The translations under genes and the position numbers were made by a program. DNA of 64,000 nt from Nephrocerus scutellatus (lineage: Eukaryota; Arthropoda; Insecta; Diptera; Pipunculidae). The notes under the pieces are model-generated. The model saw nothing but the letters and a program-made list of their open reading frames with translations. It had not been told where the DNA came from and made no database searches. The stretch lies in contig OX352765.1 in the NCBI GenBank assembly GCA_947095585.1, forward strand, positions 27,124,254 through 27,188,253, in the 5' to 3' direction. Shown piece after piece: positions 44,605-56,550 of this stretch; position 1 is the first letter of the stretch; every line of letters starts with the position of its first letter.

Positions 44605-46470
44605 ATGTTTTGATCTTGATCTTTAACGTTTTGTAATGAAAAAAATAGAAGCATCTTGAAATCAAACAGATAAAGAGTCCCAATCTCAAAGATCACTTCA
44701 TTCGTAAAGCAACAACTTGCAACTATTACGTCCTTATCCTTCAAAATTAAATTATTCGTCGAATTTAATTGCATTCAGACAAATTTTTGATTGGCGACTT
44801 GCTTGCTCATTGCCAAAGATCCGAGAGTTTTTCGCAGCTAAATGTCAAGGTATTACTTCACACTTCACACTTATTGTGTACTGGTAACCTTATTTTCTTA
44901 TTCATTTTCATTTTTTTTATTTATTTTGCTGTTATAGTTGCTACTTTAGGTTTTGATGGATGAATGGTGAAATGTACTTGGCAGAAAAGTAATTATAATA
45001 TTCCAGGAAAAAATACACTGACCGATTCTCTAAGAGATATTCGCGGAATCAAATTTTTGTAATTGGCTATTGCTGTTGCTACCGCTGGAAATAGATCTCA
45101 CAAATAGAATTTCTTTGAATTTCATACAATTTCCTGTCACAAAAATTAATGGCAATGATAATGATGTAATATTTTATGTATTTATGTGAAGGAATGCATA
45201 TATATATTGAGTAGCAATCAGTATATTCGAAAATTTGTATACACTGTGAGCTGGTTTAGTGATGGATGGATTGTGGTCTAATGGATGTCGAAAAATCGTT
45301 GGCAAAGAAAACCCACCTTAAGGTTTTAAAGGATTTTAATCACATTTGACACGTATGCAAAAATATCATAGTCCGATTTTAAAGACAAATAATTGGAGAA
45401 AGTCGAGTTTGAATAGGGGCCGTTAGAAATATCTTTTGTTGAAGTTTCTGACCGTATGTTCTCTGTAGGAAGAAGAATAAGCAACAAAGCTTACTTAAAA
45501 AAGAGAGTAAAAATAATTTTTTAAAATTTTATCACAAAAAGGGAAAACTGCGAATCTTCTTAAGTTACGCAACATCTTTGAGAGGAATTCAAATATCATT
45601 TAACACTCTTAAACCACATCAGCACACAATAAACTAAGATACCAGTTAACACCTCAACATTTAACTATACGCGCTTGTGTATTTTTTTAACTAAAGTACC
45701 TCTTTTTTAAAACGCATACTACTACGTCTCTGCTACAATCACCTAAAACCTATCAGACACAGTAGAGTTAGATACAACAAATCCCCGAAGTTTAGGTACC
45801 ACAGGGAAAGGAAAGCTTAACAAATTGCATTTAAGGGTAGAAATTTCCATTCTCATTTAAAATTGTTCTTTCAGTAGCTAACAAAATTAAGGCAATATGT
45901 TGGGAAAAAACCAATATATACAATTTAGCTTCCTAATTCGTTAAGGATATTTTAGATAGTGTTTTTAGCAACTAGGGAGACTTTCAAAGCAAAGTACCAC
46001 ACAAATTGGATTTGATTGGTATTTTATACAGTAAACTAACAACAACCAATAGTATTGTAATATAAAGAACGATGGTTAAACTACAATAAAAAGAGAACAA
46101 CAGTGATTATGTCCAGAATATGAACCGATATTGTCAAAGTTGTGGACAAATTAGCTGGTCCTTACCAAAAGAAGAAAAGGAAGCAACTAAGACATGTATT
46201 TCATAACAAAATTTCAATGGCCCAGAATCAATGAACGCTACAGACTGGATTTAAAGTCATATCAACATCAAAATAGGACTCAATTAATTGGCATTATGGC
46301 GGTAGGATCGCCATAACCAGAACAACGCAATAACATACACCTTACCTTACCTTGGATGTCTTACTTCTAATTTTGCTGGTCAATCAATAACTTACTTCGT
46401 AGTACACTTAACTTTTTAAAAGATATTTCTGTTTTTAAACAAATATTTGTAAAAAAATTCAATTTCCTAT
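44605..46470. other. intergenic, nothing recognised
   Basis: A+T-rich with only short frames; no repeat edges or RNA signals. Confidence 0.4.
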
Positions 46471-46474
46471 ATTG

Positions 46475-46550
46475 CTCTAGTGGTTAGTGCGTTGGAGCAG
46501 AAGGAGCAGGAGGTTCAATGTGCGAATCCCACAGAAAAAAACATCACAAA
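46475..46550 (+). mobile_element. SINE head fragment (tRNA-like)
   Basis: TAGTGGTTAGTGCGTTGGAGC (46478-46498) is A-box-like, followed by GAGCAGGAGGTTC and GCGAATCCC as B box. It matches the 5' part of the SINE family, with the body missing. Confidence 0.5.
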
Positions 46551-46564
46551 TCTTTTACACAGTC

Positions 46565-46665
46565 TCAGCTTTTCAAAATCAACCCGATTTTATTCAAACT
46601 TTGCACACAAGTGTATCTACGATTAGAGAGTTTGCATGAACAATTTTTATGGTTTTTTTTAAATA
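46565..46665 (+). repeat. GC-block repeat family, 3' tail fragment
   Basis: CCCGATTTTATTCAAACTTT, CACACAAGTGTATCTACGAT, TAGAGAGTTTGCATGAA and the T-rich tail match the end of the elements at 930-1905 and 52695-53400. Confidence 0.6.
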
Positions 46666-46706
46666 CCAATTAAGTTGCAGCAATGAACTGCCTTGAACGT
46701 ATGCTA

Positions 46707-46998
46707 GCTTTGACTTTAATAATAATAATAATATTCGGCGCGAACGACCATTGTGGTCCAAGGCCTTGCTCCTCGCAACCATTTATGTTGAGCATGTATA
46801 TTTTTGCACACACTCTTTAATGCCGGATCCGAACGGCGAATTGAGAAGCATTCCGTGACAAGTTATAACTCTCGGAATGATTGTCGCTCATTCGTGAGAT
46901 GTGGGAAACCATGAAAAATACTTTTGGTGTTACTGGGATTCGAACCACGAACCCCCTGCTCAGAAGTTCACCAGCCACGGCGCCCAGCTTTTACTTTG
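46707..46998 (-). mobile_element. tRNA-derived SINE, copy 3
   Basis: The minus strand runs from GCGCCGTGGCTGGTGAAC and GGTTCGTGGTTCGAATCCC (intact B box) through the SINE body to GACCACAATGGTCGTTCGCG and an ATTATTATTATT tail. CTTTGACTT on both sides (about 46708 and 46993) is the likely target-site duplication. Confidence 0.8.
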
Positions 46999-47250
46999 AC
47001 TTAGAATAATTCAAATTTTTTATTAGTCGCCTTTGATAAAATGAAGGTTGATCTGAAAACTTATAGTACCAAAATATAGTGTTGTCACCCTTGCCATTTT
47101 GATGGAAGGATTATAATGATTAGAAAAAGCTCGCTTAGGATGGGGAAAAATTCATCGCACCTATGTCTAGGCTTAAAATGTAGGTATGTAACTTTATTTA
47201 CCAACGTCTCAGAACACACAAGGCTGTATTAGTGCAACATTTTAATATAT

Positions 47251-47779
47251 TGTTACGAAAATGTAAACAGAAATCTTTTGTTGCATTGTATTGAATTGTG
47301 TTACCAAAAAACGTTGCATGTCTTTGGGCTCAGTAATGTTGTTGAATAAAAATTGCATGTAACACTTATACGTGTGGAGCATATATAAAAATTGTATATA
47401 AGGGATTACACAAGTAATTCCTGGTACTTTCTTGTACTTTTTAAATGGAATAGAACAGAATACAGTAGAAAAGATTAGATCCTTCGCGAAACTGTAGATT
47501 TTGTATAAATGCAGGAACTTTATCGCAGTAAGTTAGTTATTATTTTAAAGTGAACCGGACTACATGAAAAGTATCGGTATCTCTATCTACTTGCAAGATA
47601 GAGATACCGCCTTTGTAAATAGTATAGTGTTAGAAGTGAGTAATAAATAATCACCAGTGTAAAATTGTGAATTATTGCTATTTGTTAATTCAAGTTGTAA
47701 TTTGTGAAAAATCGAACTTGTGTTGTGTTCTTATTTAGAAAATACATTACGAATTCTAGAAATCCTAAATTTTGTAACA
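47251..47779 (+). mobile_element. 529-bp solo LTR, probable Ty3/gypsy type
   Basis: It starts TGTTACGAAAATG and ends TTTTGTAACA, giving inverted TGTTAC/GTAACA ends. It is flanked by the 4-bp direct repeat ATAT (47247-47250 and 47780-47783). TATAAA at 47504-47509 and AATAAA at 47642-47647 mark the U3/R and R/U5 parts. ATAT or TATA targets with 4-bp duplications are characteristic of the 17.6/297 group of insect gypsy-like elements. No internal coding region or second LTR adjoins it, so it is a solo LTR left by recombination. Confidence 0.8.
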
Positions 47780-48002
47780 ATATTTATTTCTTTAAAGCTC
47801 CCGACAACCTTCATCAGATTTGCCCTTTTATATTTATGAAGCTTTACTAAACTATGCTAAGTATAAATGGCAAAGCATCAACAGTAACAAGCTGCATGCA
47901 TCGATTCATTCAAATTTCTCAGCAGACGGCAGAGCCGGATGAGATGGTTCAGAGTGTCTGTGACCTAGTTTTTGGCTCAGACACCCATACGAGTATGTAA
48001 AC

Positions 48003-48024
48003 ACCACACACACACACACACACG
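48003..48024. repeat. (CA)n microsatellite
   Basis: ACACACACACACACACAC in an otherwise non-repetitive stretch. Confidence 0.9.
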
Positions 48025-48159
48025 CCACCACTCCTGTTCTGCTTCATAAAATTGCCGCATTGCCACTTTAAAAAACATTTGTGTATTGAGTCGTCGCATC
48101 ATACCCGGCATTCAGCTTCAGCTTCTCGCCAGAGCACATTATTTCTTCCTGCGGAAGGA

Positions 48160-48545
48160 CATCAATTGCGGCGATTGTGTTTCATGACGTAGAAGTGACG
48201 CAATCGCTTATATAATAGACTCAGCCGAATATAATGCCAACAGAGGGTTACCGACTTTAACCGGTGGTGTATGTGTGTGCCGTCACTGCAGTATCTCTAC
48301 TAATATATAAGAGACACGCTACAAGGTCGTTAAGCGCACTTGGTGATCGGCTCGAATGGCACTGCGGAACTGTTCAGAAAAGCGCACCCCAACAATATAG
48401 CAGTAAATCGCTCTTCCCGAGCACTACCAACCGATTGACCATTCCATCAATTCAACTGAGTTGAAGGATAAATGACGTCGACGATGACATCAAACGCCGG
48501 CGCTGTCCGCTTAAAGTGGCCTAAATTACTGTGCGTATAGAAGAA
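48160..48545 (+). promoter_or_regulatory. promoter-like patch (tentative)
   Basis: ATTGCGGCGATTG, TGACGTAG, TGACGCAATCG and then TATATAATAG (about 48210) lie within 60 bp, an arrangement typical of a bZIP-bound TATA promoter. The following 300 bp is less A+T-rich than its surroundings. The first ATG after it (48472) opens only 22 codons. No downstream exon recognised. Confidence 0.25.
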
Positions 48546-48549
48546 CTGT

Positions 48550-50560
48550 TCGCATACATTTCGCATAACAAAAAGGACGAACTAACTGAAATTCTATAGG
48601 CCAAGTAGGAGCCCTTTCAGTAGGAAGGACAATAAAAAAATTATTATTATTTTAGCCTTAAGTCCGTTTTAATGAATGGAAAAATTCCAAATTGCAAACA
48701 AAGATGATTCTATTTAAAGAATTAACCATCTTTGCGTTATCCTTGAGAAGCTTAGATGATATAGGAAAATTTAACTAAAAATTCATTAACGAAAAGTACA
48801 TGTCGGTAGCTGCTGAGTAGATATGTGAAATCCTTTGAGTCAAAAAAAAATGTTTTCGTCTTATTTGTATATTATAAAGGGCGTGCAACCATATTAATGA
48901 TGTTACTTGATTACTTTATTTAGCAAAGAAGCGATAGATTCAAAAAATCAAATTTTTGGTACTTCCTGTCCAATCTGAGAGTTTTGCACTTTACCTAAAC
49001 GTAGACCCATATTGTCCCCTTAAACCGACGAACCTTGTTTCTTTTATGAATATTTTATAATCAGAAAATAAAACGTCAGAATAGGAAAAAAGTGAAAAAA
49101 TAAAAGTTTACTCTGTCCCTTGTAAATGGAGTGGGGTGGGTGGCAACGTAGCATTACTGCTCTAGGCCATAAAATATTTGATAAAGAAATTCAAAGAAAT
49201 AAGACATACTATGTTGGAATATAAAATTGAAATAATTTTAGCAGAAAGTTGACTCTTAAAAAGAAGAAAAACAACACGGTACATACACGTCTTTTAACGA
49301 AAATTGTTTCCTCAGTTATTGGATTGCGTACAATTGTCTTAAAGAAAATTTTTAGGACTGTCTGGCGTTTTTACTCTACGAGTAGACAAAAATCAACTTT
49401 AAATTGGGTTAATTACACCGAACATTGCACTGTCCGAAAAATATTGATTTGACACTAATATCGGTCGTTTGAGACTATTTTAATATTCACACCCTTCTAA
49501 GCTCCACCACAGAGATAATAGGGTTCTCTTACCGTGACTTTTTATCTCAGCGAACCCGAAAACCTTCTCCAGTTTGTAAGTCAATGTGTACTAAGATTGG
49601 TTGTAATCGCTCCAGGCGTTCCAGGGTTATGCTGAAGCAAATATACTTATAGGCATATATACATATATGTATTTTTATATCTACATAAAAACGTTATTTT
49701 AAATAATTTTTTCACAGTCTGAAGAGCTTCAAAAGCTGGAAGAAAATGTTCCCAAATGTTCTTCTATTTTGATAGTAATTTTTTTTCTCCAAGCGGATTA
49801 TATTGTTTCATCATTTCTTCCGTATAGTGGGATTTTAGAGACAACTTCATTATCTGCGTTACAGAAATCTTTATGCCTTTTTTCCCTGACTAAAAATAGA
49901 TAATCGTAAAATGGCAAAGGGAAGCGCGAAGTAGATTATCTTCATGCATCATCACGATTCAGCGTTCCATTTCTGAGATTAACTTACAGCCAAGTTCAGA
50001 AGGACAAATCATCTAGAGTAATAAAAATCTACATTGATACATAACATTTGTTGCTTGCATTATTAGGTTTGTTTAGTACTCTTATAAGAATCGTGTTCTT
50101 GACTGATGTAAAAATAAAATTATTTCTTTCTCTTTTATTGCACGCATCGTTGACCAAATAATGTGTGCCATTTATTTGCTTACATAGAGAGACAGGGATA
50201 ATTTTTTCGCTTTTACAATTTAGGCGAAGATACCAGTAATATAATAATAGATGACTATCAGAAATTGTTGTTATTATATAAGCATGCAAACATTTATGTA
50301 TGTATGTAATACATACGTATAGAATTATGGTAAAATCCCCAGAGGAAGTGATGAAATTAATCTGTTTGTTTTGTTTTGATTATCTGTTATTTGATTTAGA
50401 GTTTTAGGTAACTCTTTTAGAAAAAAAGTATTTGTAAAAGAGTTCTGATAATTACGGAATACTTAGAACAATTGTTATATAAAAGTTGTATGCAAAGTTA
50501 GTTTTAAATGAAATCTATTAATAAGTAATTAAATATATTTGGTTCCAAAAAACTTAGGGA
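48550..50560. other. intergenic, nothing recognised
   Basis: Short frames only, no repeat edges. Confidence 0.4.
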
Positions 50561-50569
50561 ATTTTACAA

Positions 50570-52015
50570 TAACATTGTCTTTATTTCCGCTGGGCTAGAT
50601 GGTATTTTCCTTTTAGTTATGAAGAGGTGTTCTCTCAAGCTGGCATTACCATTGCGAAAGCTTTTCCATCAATCCTATTCTTCTGGACTCTTCCCGATAA
50701 GTTGGAAAACAGCCCATACCCAAAAAAGGCGAGCTATCGTCTCCTTCTTCGTACCGATCCAGAGCACTTACACCCATTCTTTCCAAGGGCATGGAAACGC
50801 TGATAAATTTTTAGCTCATGAAATATCTTGAAACCAACGAAATCCTTAGTGAGGGGCAGTACGGATTTCGTGGGCAACGTTTTACTGGTGATTTGATGGT
50901 ATATCTCACCGAACAGTGGAACCGGTCTTTCCATCAACTTGGTGAAAGCAAAGCTGTTGCACTCGATATTTGGCATCAAGCTCTTTTGTCCATGCATGCT
51001 TATGGAGTTGATGATAAGCTGATTCATTGGGTTAGAAGCTATCTTTTGGACCGCTCAATTCAAGTTGTTTTGGACGGTTTCAAGTCTAACGTACATCACT
51101 TAAATGCTGGCGTTCCCCAAGGCTATGTTTTGTCTCATACGATCTTTCTCATTTTTATTAATGATCTCTTGTCCATTACTTCTAATCCAATTCACTCTTT
51201 TGCTGACGACAGCACTCTCAGCTTCTCATATAAGTTTGAGGAAAGTCTATCCACTTCTCATGTGGAACTCAAACAACTACGTATGTTAAGCATGTTGTAT
51301 TCTGACCTGGACAGCAAAGTGAATTGGGGAAAAATAATCGAGTAGAATTTAAAGCTTCCAAAACCCAATGCTGTCTCCTATCGTCTAGGCAAATCCCAAA
51401 TCCCATGCCATTATCCATGAATGGCACTTGCATCGAGGAAACTGAAAATCTCGCAATGCTCGGTATGTGCGTTAACGACCACATATTTACTGTCGCCAAA
51501 AATGCTGCGAAATGTTTAGGTGCCCGGTGCAAGAAATATTTCACTCCCTCTGAACTGGCTACTATCTTTTACTACACTTTTTTTTACGTGCTACTCTAAG
51601 CTTGAGTATCGGTTGAACAAAATATTGAAAATATTGCTTAAGCTGTACATAGTACAGTTGTCATATCTGGTCTGGTGCGCCTAAAACTACCTTGCATCAG
51701 CTAGATAGAATACAAAACCGTGCGCTTAAACTTATTGGTGACGAGAATATACCGAAATCAATAGATTCGTTTGAACATAGCAGGAACGTTTCTTACTTTT
51801 CAATGTTCTGTCGATTCTTCCACCAACAGTGCGCAAAAAATAGCCACCTGCTCTTCTTGAATTCAACCGCAATACTCGTGGCGCTCTAAAAGCTCAAAAG
51901 TTTACCCTAAAGCCCATCTTCGGACGTACAGTTAGGTTCAGGGATTCGTTTTTCAGCCGTACACCACCACAATTTGGAATGCTCTGCTCTGGAATACTAA
52001 TAAATTTATTTTCTT
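50570..52015 (+). pseudogene. LINE family D, RT copy 1
   Basis: SLKLALPLRKLFHQSYSSG and FPISWKTA, then PKKGE-type text with frameshifts, lead into the frame at 50818: EGQYGFRGQRFTGDL, SKAVALDI, SYLLDRSIQVVLDGF, NAGVPQGYVLS, FLIFINDL and HSFADDSTLSFSY. The catalytic FADD is intact. The block after ALDI is deleted (copy 2 has SKAFDRF there), removing the first catalytic-region residues. Later text KYFTPSELATIFY and LHQLDRIQNRALKLIGDENI is the RT thumb. Stops throughout, so dead. Confidence 0.85.
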
Positions 52016-52019
52016 CTTA

Positions 52020-52690
52020 ATAAGGGTTATTTAGCTTTTAAAACTTATGGCTTTTAGAGAAATAACTAATATACAAGACGCATATGCATAGATCTCCTCT
52101 TCCCTTTCCTGTATTCCTTCATGCCCAGCATTGCACTATAAGGATCTAAGTCCCTTGTGCATTGGTACAATATAAAAACAAAAAAAAACATAACTTTATA
52201 ATCACATTACCAAAATCTTGTACATATTGAATTTGCATCCATTTCAAATGACAGCGCACAATCTAATAGATTTTCCATTAGCAGCGCTCCAATTTGTTAT
52301 TAAAAAAAAGTCAGCTTGTGTTTAAGATATAAACAAATTATTTAGGTTTAAACTACCATCGATGTCATTAGTAGTCGAATTAATTATGAACATCATTTAC
52401 ATATCCTTCATGAAAACGTCTGCACGAGTGAATATGTGCTGAACCAAATTTGTATTGAACTTTTCGCATGAATCTGATGATATGGGGGATATTTCGCGTT
52501 CGATGTTAGTCTTACGTCTCTAGCCTTTCGGATTAGACCGTGGATATGATATAGCTCCAAAGAAAAAAGGTCGGAGTCAAACATCGTACATCCTTTAAAA
52601 TCGGTTGCTTATTTGTCTATTAACCTTGCAATGGCTTGCAGTATGAAATTTTTTTGTAAATATAAAAGTATGAGAAAAGAGTTTTATTTT
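52020..52690. other. unassigned
   Basis: No supported feature. Confidence 0.4.
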
Positions 52691-52694
52691 TCAA

Positions 52695-53400
52695 GTGCCC
52701 GTGGCTGGCTGGCTGGCTGGTGGACTGACACACCAAATCTTGTGATCAATTTTTAACCCACTTCCTAAAGTCCGATTTTATTAAAACTTTGCACACATGT
52801 GTAACTCCCACGACAACATTTTCTGTTAAAATGTTTGTAAAATGTTTGGAAAGATCAGGCCCGAGGGGTGCCCATATAACATTTTTAAAAATTAACCCGA
52901 TTTTCTTTAAATTTTAAACAGATATGTATCTCCGATGGACAACACTTTTTGTCGATTTTCTTTAAATATTATATACATGTGTTTGTGAAATCGTTGTCTG
53001 TCTGTTTGTGTCAACTCTACATCCCAGACAGCTGAATTTATGGAGATCAAAATTCATATTTAAGCTTCTTACGTAAATTGTGCGGTTCCAAATGATTTTG
53101 GGAGAAATCGACCAACCGGAAGTGGCAGTTTACTTGTACAGTTTTTCGAGTCTCGAAAAGTATAGCACTTATGAGAAATTTGTTAAGTGCCAAAGAAATT
53201 AAAAAAAAATTAATATACATTTACAGAAAATTAAGTAACCCCGTCCGTAAAAGAAAGTCGTGTTGTGAACACACCTCCATTTTATGGAGTGATCGGGTCC
53301 CGGACTACCAAAATTTTTGTTTTTTAAAAGTAACCCGATTTTATTCAAGCTTTGCACACATGTGTATCTCCGATTAGAGAAATTGCACTAAAAACTGTGT
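52695..53400 (+). repeat. GC-block tandem repeat, copy 3
   Basis: CAAGTGCCCGTGGCTGGC opens the element, followed by a GGCTGGCTGG run, CCCACTTCCTAAAGTCCGAT, units with CACATGTGTAACTCCCA and ATCTCCGATGGACAACACTT, and the tail CTCCGATTAGAGAAATTGCA near 53370. GC cores are shorter than in copies 1 and 2. An unrelated stretch (about 52990-53270) interrupts it. Confidence 0.7.
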
Positions 53401-53489
53401 GACTATAACTTTTGTTTATAGTCTTGTACTTCTATAAAGAAGGGAAATCATAAAGAAGGGAAGTCATTTCTTAGCATCAGTGAAAATGC

Positions 53490-53672
53490 ACATGGCTACT
53501 GAGCAGGAGGTTCGTGGTTCGAATCCCAGTAACATCAATAGTATTTTTCACGGTGTCCCACCTCTCGCGAAAGTCTGACAAACGTTCCGAGGTAATAACT
53601 TGTCACGAAAAGCTTTTCCCAATTCGCCGTTCGGATCCAGCCGTAAATTGTAGGTTCCTTCCATTTCTGTCT
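53490..53672 (+). mobile_element. tRNA-derived SINE, 3'-truncated
   Basis: GGCTACTGAGCAGGAGG and GTTCGTGGTTCGAATCCCAG (B box) are followed by CACCTCTCGCGAAAGTCTGA, AACGTTCCGAGGTAATAAC and GCCGTTCGGATCC. The element stops before the GGTCGCGAGAAG tail seen in other copies. Confidence 0.8.
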
Positions 53673-53679
53673 TTATTAT

Positions 53680-55840
53680 TGTGTTATTATTTTACTCCTA
53701 GACCAATTTTTATAAATAGAATGTATTTAATTGAAAAATTGCCTATTACAGGATTCCGTAGAATATATATTCAATTCAACTCATTAGTCCTTTCCACATT
53801 TTGACTGGCGGATGAACAGAACGACTAGTATTTAGATGGATGCGTAGATGGAAATATGGGCAGAAGGACAGTCAATAGTTATTATGGTTAGTAAATCGCC
53901 ATCATACCGTCAAACCGGCAATTATCGCTATCCTGCACTATTTGAATCCGAAGATCCAATAGCAGTTCACTTCATGAATGAAGTAATTAAACAGCAGTTT
54001 ATTGAAATGTTATTTTTTTTAAAATCAATTAATTTGCAAAGACAATGAATGCGAGTTTCTTTATCATCTTGGTTGTTCTCGGTTTGTTTTAGGTGGCGCA
54101 CATTATTCTTAATATGGAACCTTAGCACCGATTTTACTCATTTACACACATTTCTAAAACCGGATTGCTGCTTTCGCATCTGATTTTTAACTACCTTCAA
54201 TAGTATTGTGCCCTGACAAAAATAGAAGGACTTTACGTTTTGTTGTATCGTAGCCGAATCTTCTTGAAAATGCATTACGAAATGCTAACTCTTCCTGAGA
54301 AATAATTGATAAATTATGAAGACGAGATGACGACGAGAGGACTAGAAGTGATGAAAGACTCTCTGAAAAGATTCTATCTTTTATTCTTGTTCCGCCGGTC
54401 TAAAGTGTTATATTTTTTGCTTCATTGTCCAATCGTTCCTCACGTTCGCTCTAGTTTTAAACTCACAACTAATTTAGATTCTAAAGTCTGTTTAGGACTA
54501 AAATAGTCTTTTGAGTATTTTATCAAATCTTAAAGACCTATGTTCGTACTACTTTTACTACTTTCTTCAATACAAGCTCTTAATAATAAAAGGGTTAACA
54601 TATTTTCCTTGGAATTTATTTAGTTTTGTAAGTAAAATTAAAGAATAATAAACAGTTGTAGTTATCACTCGTACTGTATGGGCGTATTTTCATACAAACC
54701 ATAATAGCTACTAAGCAATTCGATTAAGGCGGGATATAGTGCCTAGCAAAAATCTCAGTTATAATGGAGGTACTCGCACGTCTCAAAAAATATCTTACAA
54801 TAGTACTTCAGTAAATCCACACAATCCATGAATAAATTTCCTCGGAATTTAGCCTAATTTTATTATGTTTTGCCACACCAAACATCTGGTATTGTTCGTA
54901 TAGAAACATCCTCGGCCGAGCCAAACATGGAATACATCATAAGCAGGATTCTTCATTTTTTTCTCTTTCATTTTATTTACACTCGTTTTAGTATGATTTC
55001 GGAAATTCAAATAACTCCTTGGATATATCTCGAAGCAGTTTTTCTACTAAAGATTATGTACGTAAGTGCAGGACTGCTCTGATAGGCAATACGACCACAA
55101 AAACAGGCACTCGATTTGGCTCAACACAGCACGTGTTGACGTATGTGATGAGAAAATCCTTCATTTCAGTATGTAATTATCTTTGGATTTTAGACGTAAT
55201 TCCCATCAGAAATGGAATCAACTTCCCAGAGACATAAAAACAACAGCATTCAGCTGGGAACACATCCGCTTCTGCTGGAGCACATTACGAGAGATTTATA
55301 TTGATCTTCCCTGCGATATGGTGTGCTTGGGACTTTACTACTCGTAGCTTTTCCATTATAATTTGCGCGAACTCATCGCTTATAATCTGCAGTTACTTTT
55401 CCTTGCCATTAACTTGCGATTACCTCAAATCCGCTGTGTTTATGTGGGTGCGTAAATTTTCCTTTTCTCGTTGGAAATTGAATAAAATAAAAAAAAACCT
55501 TCTATGTTGAGATATTTTTAGAACTATTTAATATTTGCCAGGATAAAAATTTAATTTGAACGTACAACATCCTGTTGGCATTAAAAAAGGAAAAACGCTT
55601 GGAACTTACGTGGACGGAATTCGTCTTTTGACCCACAAATTTATTCCTATGGATTATTAACTACACAAAAACATAGCCGAAACAAAGACCTTACTAAAAT
55701 GAGTCTCTGTTCTGTTTTTTTATTAGTGCAGCATGCTCGCAAATGGTGACACTGAGGCGTACTTAAACCCCCGCATTTATAAAGCTTCAAATATGTATTA
55801 CGCCGTCAACAAAATTTGCCAAAAGCTACACATATTCATT
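53680..55840. other. intergenic, nothing recognised
   Basis: Several 60-95-residue frames exist but none carries recognisable motifs or splice-flanked ends. Confidence 0.4.
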
Positions 55841-55844
55841 TTAA

Positions 55845-56130
55845 AACGTTAAATCAGTGTTTACAGACGGCAGCGAAACCTCGAAGATACAAAGGAGGTC
55901 ATCTTTTGCCGTCTTCATGATATCAAAAGGAATACTTAATATATTCTGGCCTATAGTGTTGCGCCCACTATATAGTTGTGCACACCCTACGCCGAAGTAA
56001 GATTGTAATTTTTTATAGACTCTTACCACAACGCTGAGCTAATGCCTTCAGAAGATTACTATAATCGAGGTTTTTCTCTTTCAACTGATCCACCAAAATA
56101 ATTAGTTAACGAAGATGACCTTCTAATGAA
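55845..56130 (+). pseudogene. LINE RNase H fragment
   Basis: SVFTDGSETSKIQRRSSFAV matches the first catalytic block (TDGS) of LINE-encoded RNase H, followed by SKGILNIFWPIVLR. Short and isolated. Confidence 0.5.
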
Positions 56131-56380
56131 ATATATATCACAGTAGGTCGTAGCCAAATGTATCGAATATATTAGTCGAGCAAGTATCTCAAAGTACCGT
56201 CTAAAATGCTTTCGCACATTATTTATTAAAATCTACTTTCCAAAAAGAATCGTACTGTAAAACTTCTATTTATAGCTCATAATGTAAAATAAGTAAGTTA
56301 GATAACCTAGTCAAGAGAGAATTCTATACTCCAAGAGGAAGCTTTGAGGCTGAGATAGTCTCATATTGATACCTATATGT

Positions 56381-56400
56381 TTATATATATATATATATAT
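56381..56400. repeat. (TA)n microsatellite
   Basis: Nine TA units. They are followed by three imperfect AAAACAGAATCA-like units to about 56447. Confidence 0.85.
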
Positions 56401-56487
56401 CAAGAAAAACAGAATCAAGGAAAAACAGAATCAGAAGCAGAATCAAAATGAGAACGACGCTAACTTCAAGTTTGCATTGCTTTTGCA

Positions 56488-56550
56488 TTCAGTGACTCAA
56501 TGGTTAGAGCACTATGCATAAGATAGAAAGAAGGTGTAGAAGTCTCGGTT
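56488..56550 (+). mobile_element. possible SINE head fragment
   Basis: GTGACTCAATGGTTAGAGCA fits a pol III A box and GTCTCGGTTTTGAATC is a weak B box. No SINE body follows; the LINE at 56551 starts here. Confidence 0.35.

Noticed and set aside
53848..54048. 66-residue frame after an ATG
   Set aside because: No motif, no splice signals and ordinary A+T-rich context.
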